Shown here one piece after another: positions 26,402-36,638 of a stretch of DNA of 64,000 bases (its first letter is position 1; each line of letters begins with the position of its first letter). Source of the DNA: Acanthochromis polyacanthus (Eukaryota > Chordata > Actinopteri > Pomacentridae); contig NC_067113.1 in assembly GCF_021347895.1 (NCBI RefSeq), forward strand, positions 40,339,474 to 40,403,473, given 5' to 3'. Made by a program: the position numbers and the translations under genes. Below the pieces are notes generated by a model. That model had not been told where the DNA came from. It saw only the letters and a program-made list of their open reading frames with translations, and did not search any database.

Positions 26402-26959
26402 CAGGGTGTCCATAAAGCCTTTTTACGATTTTAAGACTTTATTACAAAGGCAATTGATAAGATATCTTAACCAGATTTTTTTTCATTGTAATCAGTGTTT
26501 ATTAAAGTTTGTAATCGCATTGAAATTGCATCTTTCAGATATCCTGTTGGCGAAAGAGGCATTGTTAAATGAAACTCTAAAAAACGGCTACTCCTCAAGG
26601 GATGGAGAAATTCTTGGCCACCACGTTCACCAGATATCACTTCCGTGCTTGGACTTCTTTCTACGGGGTTATGTTAAAGATATCGTGTATCGAACAAGGA
26701 TACAGGACGTTACTGACTTGCAGCAAAAGATTTCTGATGTAATTGCCACCAATGATGAGGCTCTGCTACATCAAACATGGCAAGAAATCGTCTTGATGTG
26801 CTTCATGCAACTAATGGTGCCCATATACAGGTGTATTAAATGAGGTGGAAAAAACTTTGACGACCACTGATTACAATAAAACAAATCTGGTTAAGATAGC
26901 TTATCAACTGCCTCTGTAATAAATTCTTCAAATTGTAAAGAGACTTCATGGACACCCTG
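26402..26959 (+). mobile_element. Internally deleted IS630/mariner-type transposon with transposase tail
   Basis: Terminal inverted repeats of about 95 bases frame this element. The left end begins CAGGGTGTCCATAAAG, the right end finishes CTTCATGGACACCCTG, and both TIRs run inward to GTAATCAGTG. Between them a plus-strand frame (26367-26843) contains GEILG, LDFFLRGYVKDIVYRTRI and LLHQTWQEI. This corresponds to the last part of a DDE-type mariner/IS630-like transposase (LTPLDFFLWGYVKD...VY...TW). After TWQEI the family reading continues in another frame as RLDVLHATNGAHIQVY followed by a stop, so one frameshift separates the two parts. The N-terminal DNA-binding half is gone. Non-autonomous and decayed. 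Confidence 0.75.
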
Positions 26960-29900
26960 CATTGCTCAGTTTTTCCAGATTATTGTCTTTCTATTTGTTG
27001 AAAAAGACTGCATGCCTCTTTTGGAAACCTAAAAACATTAAATGAAGTGATTGTTTACAAAGTGTGTAAACAGCTAGTCTCTGTGTGTAGGTAACACTCC
27101 TCACTATCTTGCATGTTCTATCTTTATTACATATTTTTTAAAAACTATAAAACCGCAGAATTGTGCACTGGACATTTTCTTTTCTGTATCCATTTATCGT
27201 ATATGAATTTGGACAAACTCTCCTTGACGTCAGCCACAGATTTACTAAAAAGCGCCACTGAAACTCAGTGTGATGGCTTCAAACATCATCACCTTGACAT
27301 TTTCTGACTGCTCCTAACTCATGACAAATCCAAAAATAAGCAAAGGTAGAGAGTGAGTGGAGGCAGACTATCCCCTCCTTAATGATACATAACTTTGAGC
27401 ATTAATAGAATTGAAATCGATGAATTATGTAAAAATTCACCACTCGTGCCACGGTCCTGAACGGGGAAATTAGCTATAGAAACCAAAATGTTTTTTGTAC
27501 CATACTGTAAACATGTTTATTTCTGTTGTAATGTTAAACATTTTAACATTAGGGTCAATGGGGACTGACTCGCTTTTGGTCCAGCCTCCAGTGGCCATTT
27601 GAGGAACTGCAGTTTTTCCACATTAGTTTAATTTAAAGCCGCAGATGTTTCACCATGCTGGAAGTTAGTGTGGGTTGGAATAAATTCAACAAATAGTCAG
27701 AAACTGAACGTTGAGTTCCTGTTTCTGCATGACATATTTATACAAATCAAGCAAACAAGATATAGTGTGCTTAAGAAGTGAGCTTAAGAGGTTAAAGGAG
27801 TTTTAAGTCTTTGCGCCAAGAAAAGCTAACTGCTGCAGGCTGTAGCTTCATATTCAAAGGGCAGATTTAATATGATGCAGTGTCAGTCTTCTATTTCGTT
27901 TGGTTTAAGGATCTTCAAGCCATAGCAGTTTGGAAGAACTGCTCGATTCATGTGATTTCCTCTTCACTAATGCTACTGAATGTAGTGTGTAATAAAAACA
28001 AAAAGGTGCAGTTGAAACTGTCGTGTTTGGACAAAGTTTACACCCAGACATTCAAACGAAGCCGACTCATCGTGTTTGCTGAATGGATGACTCAACTCTC
28101 ATGTGTAAACACGATAGAGGAAGGATACGCTGCAGTCATCCCGAGTCCCATCATCCTCTTTCATGGCTTCTGACTCCTCCATGTAAGAAGACCTCCACCT
28201 TGTCAGTGTGTCTTTGGGTCTGTGTCATAGAGACTGTGTGAGCTATGCCCCGCTTCGCATTCCTCTGCCATCCAACCTCTGTCCAGCCTGGACTTTCCCA
28301 CAGAACCCTAAACCCTGTGAATGAGAGTAGGCCTTTGTTTCAGGCATTTTTCATCCTGATCCCAGCAACTTCCCCATGGTGGAATGCAACAGGAATGCCA
28401 GCACCAGCTACCTGGCATTAGAGAGTCTTTGTGCGGAAATAGGAGAGGCTGAAGGAGAGAGCAGGTCAAAGAGGTTTGACAATGGATAGCTCACTTCTCA
28501 AGGTGCCCAGCCCATACAACAGAGCGAGTCAACAGCGGGACCTGGGTCAGGCCTCTTAAACATGGCAAGGTGCACCAAGGAGAAGTGAAAGAACGGCGCT
28601 GTTTGCATCGAGACCGGTTTCGCTATGACTTCTCTCTGTCACAGGTTTTTCTCCCACTGTACAAATTATTAACTGGGGCACTGATATAGCACCTGATTGG
28701 CATGCATACGCAAGCTGAAATGTGCAGCAGCTAACAGGTTGTTGTGAGCTTATCGCTGGCTGAGAGCTGGAATGGTGAGGCAGGAATTAGCCTCAAGGTG
28801 CAATTCCAGTCATTCCTGTGCACCGAGAGACAGACGAAGAAGGATTTTAATTTGAGGGATGCCATATGAAGCTGAGAATTTATTACGGTACCATCGGATA
28901 TCGGATGTTTAGAAGAGGGTTTTTATCTTTTTGCGTCAACAAGTAACAACAGGGGGTCATAGTGGCAGTTTGCTTAGAGGAGGGACAGACAGACAGTTAC
29001 CTGGACCCGTCAGTAAAACCATTTCAGCTGTAATCTGAGCAGCCCGGCTTCTGAGACGACGGCTGATCTTCCCTGGATCCCGACTCTGATGATAAGGAGA
29101 CGAGATAAGGCGCTAGCTGAAGGGTAACGACAGACTCATGAAGACGAGGGCGGGGCATCAGGCCACATATGCCGACATGTCACGACCACAATTACCAAAG
29201 GGGCCTCCGCTCACTTCCTGTGAGAACCAACATCTGCAACCCGCTGCCATCTCCTCTCGGCTGGACGTCCAATTCATAACAAATAGAAATAACCTGAAAA
29301 ATAACTTAGGCTGAATGTATATCATTAACCACTAAGTAATGGTTTTACTTGCCATTTTGAGTCAAATCAAAGCACATCAACCTCAAACCCAGTTCTGCTC
29401 CAAACCAAATCTGAACCGTGCTTCTTCGTTACTGTTCGCTTACAGCACTCAGCCTATCTGACAGCCTCTTTCCTAGAAAACTCAGCAGATGTTCTATTTA
29501 TTACGCTCAGATTGCCAAGAATCTTGGGGAGGACAACCGAACACGGGAAGAGAGAGGAAAACGTTGTGTTGACCAGACTCCCCTTCTCCCCCCGAGAGGA
29601 AATTTTATGAACTCGCGGGGGAAAGATAAGACTTTTCTCTTGACATGACTGTTCATACTAAAGAAATCCCTGTGATATATATTCACACATGAGTTTGTGG
29701 GTTAAAAATAACTTTGGGGTTTACTTTAAATTAGTTAATTTTAATTATGCAAGATTTTCTTTTCAGTTCGGTCGCCTATCTGCTTTATCTGATTTACCAA
29801 TTTCTTCTTTTTTTTATAAGTGAGAGGAAAAATCCAAGTCATGCAGCAGACATTTGCCTTCAGTTCTTGTTTGCTATTTACAAAACCAGACTTCACCATG

Positions 29901-31300
29901 GTCACCAGGCCTGCATGTTGAACACAGAGACAGCAAAAAAGAATCATTTCCTATTTGAAACCTCATTATGTAACCAGAAGAATGGCTGTGTGAGCCGGCC
30001 TGCCTCCCCTGAAGCATCCAGAGATTTGCTGTTAGATAGGTTTTACAGAATGGAAGCGGTCAGGACGGGGCTTGTTAGAGGGGTCTCTGTTTTGACATCA
30101 TGGGGGAAACGGCTTCCCTAAGACATTCGTATCAAAGGGGAGTGTCGCTGCAAATTTAACAGCCAAGACCAATCGCTATTCACTATCTGATGCAGGCAGA
30201 GAAAAGAGAACTGTGAAGAGACAGTGTGCAAATTAGTTCCTTTTTAAGGATGTATAAATATAACTAGAAGATGAAGCATGTAAATTTTGAATGAAGCAGG
30301 CAGTTCTGTTACAGCTACGAGGCCAAACAGAGGAAATGCATGATGGACACCTAAAATTTGTAACTATTGTGAAACAGAGCTAAAACCATGCTAATACTGT
30401 AGCTGCTCTCTGGCAAAAACTAACTTTACTAACCTTTTAGCTTTTATCTCTAACAGAAAAATACTATTTTGGTGAAGTGATAGTGTGGTAATGGTTACAC
30501 ATAATGAAAAGAGGCAGTTGCAAAATCCTCCAAGGCAGTGGAAAAGACGTAACTGTGACTGGGTTAGAAAAGCAGCAACAGTCATTGTTTCCTCAGCTGG
30601 AATTTCAGGCCTAATGTGGTGAAAATCCATTATTTGGAGGTGTAAAATAACAGCTACATGAAGGTGAAAACATTACAACATTACAATCAAAGCTATTCAT
30701 ATGTCAAAAGGTCAGAACTCTGGAAACTGAAGAACTGAGGAATATTTTGGAAATCGTAGAAACTTGAAGACTCTTCGGTTACTGTGTTTTCACGTCACCT
30801 AAACTCAATCACTGTTTATATCTGCACTCACTTACACATATTATTATGGCCGAATTCCCACTAAATCTGCTTCTGCTGTCTGACAGCATAACTAGCATGA
30901 AATGGTGGCTGAATGCAGCCCATTAAGACGACACGTGAAGCAACAGTCACTTCCGAGTGATTTCCAAGCTGCTGCTCTGCACCATTAAAATACTGATTTT
31001 ATAACCTCAGTGTCAGCTGACGATCTTACCGTACAAACAGTGGTGGAAAGTCCTGGTTTCACGCATTCATTCACATATTGGTAAACTGCTGTATGGTTCC
31101 ATGCTGTCAATCACAGATGCAGAGAGAGTCTTCTTCCTGAAGGTGGCTGTATTAAAAGAAACAGAAAAGAGAAAAATAGTGTCAGAACAGCACTGTGCTG
31201 AAACCTGGGATAATACAGATAATACAGGCATAGTGAAGGGAACCATCTTGATGTTGAGTTGAAAGATTGAGAGATACTTTATGGGGATGTTTGAGACTTT
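26960..31300. other. Intergenic DNA without a supported gene
   Basis: No coding exon recognised. About 28.2-29.25 kb is GC-moderate, repeat-poor sequence. The stretch at 27400-27850 is largely dispersed repeat. The 29747-30121 plus-strand frame has no family resemblance. Confidence 0.35.
27480..27650 (+). repeat. Dispersed repeat, copy B
   Basis: Shares with 19185-19700 the order CTGTAAACATGTTTATTTC, a short spacer, CCAGCCTCCAGTGGCC and GAGGAACTGCAGTTTTTCC. It is a shorter, diverged copy. Confidence 0.5.
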
Positions 31301-31327
31301 CATCTATCTATCTATCTATCTATCTAT
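31301..31327. repeat. (ATCT)n microsatellite
   Basis: About six ATCT units. The following 130 bases are pyrimidine-rich with mixed CTTT and CTTC units. Confidence 0.9.
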
Positions 31328-31460
31328 AACCATCTTTCTTTCTTTCAAATCATAAATTCTCTCTGAGTATTCTTTCTTTTTTCTTTCCCTACACTCAGAC
31401 TTTCTCTCCATCTATCTATCCATCTAGATTGACTTTCTTGAAATTTTCTTCTCAGTTTTT

Positions 31461-31666
31461 AACTTAGTCCTTCCTTCCTTCCTTCCTTCTATCCATTATG
31501 TCTACAGTTGCCCTAACTTAGTCTTTCTTTCCTTCCTTTCTTCCATTATGTCTACATGTGCCCTAACTTAGTCCTTCCTTCCTTCCTTCCTTCCTTCCTT
31601 CCTTCCTTCCTTCCTTCCTTCCTTCCTTCCTTCCTTCCTTCCTTCCTTCCTTCCTTCCTTCCTTCC
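31461..31666. repeat. (TTCC)n microsatellite with duplicated flank
   Basis: The phrase CCCTAACTTAGTC followed by TTCC or TTTC units appears at about 31512 and 31560, with a related AACTTAGTCCTTCC at about 31463. The last copy expands into roughly 23 uninterrupted TTCC units (about 31573-31666). Confidence 0.9.
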
Positions 31667-33415
31667 ATTAACAGGGTTGTCATGGTTCAAAGCTTAAGCT
31701 ACTTTCAAACCATGTTTGCATCACGAATGTTAAATTGTGGAATAAGTTATTTCATGGATTCTAAAATACAAACAAGCAGGCACCTAAACTGTGTATAAAA
31801 ACAAAACAAAACATGTATTGAAAACAGACAGCTAAAAAAAAGTCAATTTGTTGAGCTAAATGCTAACATCAGGACGCTAACATGACAAACTAATGACAAA
31901 CAATGCTCTGTTAGCATTCTAACATTCGCTAATTGGCTCCAGATTCAACAGACGCCACAAATCAAACAATGGTATAAAGACTGTATTTTAAGAAAAGCAT
32001 TAATAAATTCAAAATCCAGACTGCTACATGCAAAAGAAATGTAGTTTTTGCAGCCTTAGCCGGGTGGGGGTGTACATATTTGACCTGCAAGAATCGCTAG
32101 CACACGTCAAAGTAACATTCACATAAATACATGGTTGTTTTTGGAATTGTTTATCAGGATTACTGATTACAAAAAAAATGGCTTGGAAATTAGTATCAGA
32201 CAGACAAAAATTTGGCTTAATGGTGGCGCAAGGTGAAAAAAGAAGTGCGGAAAAGTTGCAAATCCTTCTGTTTACGATGTGCATCACACTGTTGAAACAT
32301 TTTACTCTGGACCAAATTATTTTACAGATGGACACTTCTGTGAATCAAAGCTGCTAATGTGGTCAAACAGGCATAAAAGAAGGGCACTGCAACCTTTGTG
32401 CCTGTTAGAGTTCGCCCACCAGCTCACAGTTCAGCTTCACTGCTTTCACTTCTCTGCTATTCCACAGCAGAAGAGCCTGAGCGGTGGTCATCTTTAGGCA
32501 GACAAAGAGCTGGAATATTCACTAGCTGGTGCATGTGAAAAAAAATTAAGGCAGACAGAGGAGTTTATCTAAGCCTGTGAAATCCTCCACATGCAAAAAA
32601 GGAAAAATTTAAGAGTGGTTCTCAAACAGCCAAATTCCACGCATCTCAGTGGTGTGCTCACCTAGTAACTGGTAAACACACATCAACAATGACTAAAAAG
32701 CATTAATGAACTCCGATATATTGTCCAAAGGAAACAGTTTCTTAGGAATATCATGCCTGCTGCTATAGCCTACGTGCCTACAGAGACTGTATATCTGCTT
32801 CAGTTGTGCTTTTATGAATTTATTGTGTCAATCACTTTCACTGCTGTAGAAACGACACAACAAAACAACACAACACGAGGCGTCCTTGGCTGCCTGAACG
32901 TTAACACCTGACCAAGATAAAAAGCTACAGCTTAATTGCGGAGATTATTATCTGCTGTAAAGTGTCTCAGTAACCTCATCCAGGGGTCGGAGCTCAGCTG
33001 AACAATGGAGACAAAGACTTGGTGCGTTTGTGACACGTGGTTGAAAAGAAAGTAAGACGTCCAGACATTGAGTCAGACTTTATATGTGCCGCCTCAGGGC
33101 GTCCTGCTTGTGTCATACAACCGTTACAGCATCTGTGATGTGGTCAATGTCAGGGCGGTGCAGGACAGGTGCTCATCCAACACCGACTCCACACATGACA
33201 GAACGACATGCATAATTAATTAAAACCTACAAAGGGAAGAACGGGTTCATTGGAAATGTAAGAGTCACTGTTGTGTCCATTTGCTCATAATTCTTTGTGA
33301 AATTTCAGCTGAACTTCTTCATAATTACAGCCATCTTTGTGACGGGGATGCATGTGCCAGATGTGACTTTTACAAAAGAGGGGCAACATAAAGTGTCTGA
33401 AAGTGATGAAGTGAT
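31667..33415. other. Intergenic DNA without a supported gene
   Basis: No recognisable exon, RNA gene or clean transposon end was found. Confidence 0.35.
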
Positions 33416-33470
33416 TTAACCCTGTAAAACCCACTGCAAAAGAAATACATCAGTTTTATTTCATTTTTTC

Positions 33471-33505
<35 letters not shown>

Positions 33506-33777
33506 CCAAAAATAGCAAAAATATTATTAATAATAATAATAATAATTATAACAATAGTAATGATAATAATAATAATGGTAATATATAAACTCAAATATAG
33601 AAGAAAATTAGCGAAAAAATCAAATATATATATATTTAACAAACCTAGAAAAAAATAAAGAAAAAATCTATATATCTATAAATAAACCTCATATAAAAAA
33701 TAGCAAAAAACTACAAATAAATAAGAATAAAAATTAAATTAAAAAATTAAATAACATAAATCCATATATATGTGTGC

Positions 33778-33855
<78 letters not shown>

Positions 33856-33890
33856 GCACACACATGTATACACATATATAATTTTTTTGT
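33416..33890 (+). mobile_element. AT-rich TTAACCCTG element with long (TA)n tracts
   Basis: The left end TTAACCCTGTAAAACCC at 33416 resembles in reverse complement the right end GGTCTTGCAGGGTTAA at 61234-61253. The body contains a (TA)n run at 33474-33502, AAT/ATA-rich DNA, then a (TA)n of about 38 units at 33779-33854. That second run is bracketed by GTGTGCGTA and TACGCACAC, so the whole tract can extrude as a hairpin. The right boundary is not clear. Confidence 0.5.
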
Positions 33891-35509
33891 CAATAGTTGG
33901 TTTGCCAGTTTAAATAACCAGTAGGATGCCATTCATAAAATAAATGACGCAATGAGTGCGACTTTGATCAGTAAAAACATCAAAATGCTGGTTTAAAGAT
34001 TAAAAAAATGGCAGTTCTAAGCATGCAGACTGACCTACTACTAAGTATTGTATTATTAAATTGTGTATATTATACATCTATAGAAGTAGAATTATTGATG
34101 CATTGAATTATAAGCAGCATTTAAATGTTCTAGCTGGTAGAGTTCAGTAATAAGTACATTTCTCTCTGACGTGTGGTGAAGTAAACGCACAACACATCTT
34201 CAATTAAAACCGCCTGAGTGAAGTTAGAGTACTTTGATAGTGTAATTAAGCATACTGCTGCAGTAAATCTACTTTCCATGACTGTGAGCCAGTAACGTCA
34301 TCCGTATGTACACCATAAATGTGCTGGTCAGCATCACAGAGCTTCACCACTTTGATTTAAACCTGAAGTAACTGATTTTTTATTTATTTTGTGCTCATTT
34401 GGGGAGCAGCGGAAACAGAGCGTCATGTGACTCATCCCATCTTTAACTGACATGGTGAACTTCTTGGCCCACAGCTGCATGTTTACACATCCAGCAGCGC
34501 GTTGGTATTTAATTAGCGTGTTTCTTGCCATCAGCTATCTTTCTGTCGCTTTGGTGTGACGGCGCTTTAACGTCACGCAGCTATACGATGCAGCGTTCGC
34601 TTTAAATACATGACCTGAGCACTTACTACAACACTGACTGTAAATCCGCACACTCAGTGCTTTCAGCGTATGTCAATAATCTGAGGTGTCAGGAGTATTT
34701 CTGTGCCTGTCAGAGTGCAATGCAACACAACGGAGCTTATCTGTGACTCAAATCAAAACACATATATCTGCCCCTGGCGCGTCCCTGAATGTGAGAGGCA
34801 GATACCCCCTTCTGCAAAGAGCCATGCGCTGCTACACGGCATTGAGATGACTAAGCATGAGGCCCGCTGCCTCTGGCACTGTGCAGACATGTTCCATTCT
34901 GTCAGAGCCGTGCAGCACATAGGCACCATTTCACACGGTCCCCCAACTCCTGGCAAAGCGAGTGGGAACTTTAGTGGCTTTTCTGCTTTTACGCACTGTG
35001 GCTGAAAGTGTTTTAATTGCAAGACGGCTCCCTCAGTGCACTCCGCAAATACATAGATGAGTGTCTTTAGAAGGTGGTGTTCATTAAAGGCGCAAAACAT
35101 TAAAGTCATCACTTTTTTAATAGTAAAAAACAAAAGGCCTGCAAGCAGTAGGAAAATATCATTCACACGATCAAACTTGATGTTTTTGTCAGCCCACGTG
35201 AGAAAAAAAAAATCTCTTCATTGTTCTTCATGAGTGGCTGGAAAGTGAAGGCTGAGTCCTGCTGCAGGTATTTCCCCCAAACTGCGAATATCGAAGCTAA
35301 GCGTTCTCTTCAGACCAACCCCCCAGAATCACACAGTGGGTTCGCAGCGTGTGTGGTCCGAGTGGAAAACACCGTCATGGTTTGAGTCTTCAACGCCACC
35401 TACTGGTCCCCGGGACAAATTACTCAGCTGGTTTGAGCTCCATGAAAAAATATCAACAACAAAATCTTTCACCGTGCGCCAAAAAAAAAAAAAAAAAAAA
35501 TCAGAATTT
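33891..35509. other. Intergenic DNA without a supported gene
   Basis: No exon recognised. Frames at 34703-35005 (plus) and 34753-35166 (minus) overlap each other and match no family I know. An A-run of about 19 bases is at 35481-35499. Confidence 0.35.
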
Positions 35510-35568
35510 ACAATAAATAGTTCAAGAAAATAAATGTTTCCACATTCCTTTGTTACATTGTGTTCCCA

Positions 35569-36098
35569 TGTCGTCCTGTGGGTCAAAATTGGGGGAAAAA
35601 AATATAATTTCACAGTGAAAATTCTGATGTCCACATTTTCAACATTTTTTGGAAATCTTTGAACATTTTTGGTGGAAAAAAAGAAAAAGAAAAATGTTTC
35701 TCAAGAACATTCATAAAAAAAATCACCACTGCGAAAGAAATACATCAGTTTTATTATATTTTTTTTATTATCCAGTGAAATTCGCTGGATTTTGGTTGAT
35801 TTTTTTGTGAATGTTCTTAAAGAAAATATTAGAAGTTTTACTGATATATCTATCATCATTTTATATATTTTTAGGATTTTTTGGAAGATTTTTGCTCTTT
35901 TTTTTGAAATATTTGCAAGAATTTTCTTTCCAAATTTGGGATTTTTTTAAAATAAAACTTTTAAGGGAAATTTCTTTCGTCCTGAAGATTTTTGCAAATT
36001 TTCAGACATTTGGAGAATTTTTTTGCTGAATTTTTTTTGTTTTTTTCAGACAAGGAAATTATATTTTTTGATGCCCGTAAATGAAGACAACAGGAGGA
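35569..36098 (-). mobile_element. TTAA-type palindromic MITE, copy 3 (minus orientation)
   Basis: Reads in reverse: TCGTCCTGTGGGTCAAAATT at the left and GACAACAGGAGG at the right. Its central hairpin is interrupted at about 35726-35770 by a segment also found at 33431-33460. The TTAA flanks are lost. Together with its left neighbour sequence it is repeated again at 36099-36623. Confidence 0.7.
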
Positions 36099-36162
36099 TT
36101 TACAATAAATAGTCCAAGAAAATAAATGTTTCCACATTCCTATGTTACACCGTGTTCCCTGA

Positions 36163-36623
36163 TTAACCCTCATGTCGTCCTGTGGGTCAAAATTGGGGGA
36201 AAAAAAATATAATTTAACAGTGAAACTTCTGACATCCACATTTTCAACATTTTTGGGAAATCTTTGAACATTTTTGGTGGGAAAAAAAAGAAAAAGAAAA
36301 ATGTTTCTTAAGAACATTCACAAAAAAATCAACCAAAATCCAGCGATTTTTTTGTGTGAATGTTCTTAAAGAAAATACTAGAAGTTTTACTGATATATCT
36401 GTAATCACTTTAGATATTTTTAGGATTTTTTTACTCATTTTTTTGAAAATATTCACAAGAATTTTCTTTCAAAATTTGGAATTTTTTTAAAAATGAAACT
36501 TTTAAGGGAAACTTCTTTCTTCCTGAAGGTTTTGCAAATTTTCAGACATTTGGGGAATTTTTTTGCTGAATTTTTTGTTTTTTTCAGACAAGGAAATCAT
36601 AATGAAGACAACAGGAGGGTTAA
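36163..36623 (-). mobile_element. TTAA-type palindromic MITE, copy 4, in the usp18 3' region
   Basis: TTAA at 36163-36166 and 36620-36623 bound the copy; ends read CCCTCATGTCGTCC and GACAACAGGAGGG. The right edge lies 16 bases beyond the usp18 stop codon, so the usp18 3' UTR must run into it. The central palindrome is partly deleted (CCAGCGATTTTTTTG). Confidence 0.8.
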
Positions 36624-36638
36624 TTCACATCCGTCCAC

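Noticed and set aside
31556..31798. Frame with repeated SFLP as a protein
   Set aside because: It is the (TTCC)n microsatellite in translation.
33474..33854. CRISPR-like or phage-like repeat array
   Set aside because: The repeats are (TA)n microsatellites in a vertebrate genome; no spacers and no cas context.
34753..35166. 137-codon minus-strand frame
   Set aside because: Overlaps an equally long plus-strand frame, no family match, no exon context.
36244..36456. Open frames across MITE copies (also 13364-13801, 35811-36029, 41282-41515)
   Set aside because: They translate the AT-rich palindromic element itself; the same strings appear at each copy and end at random.
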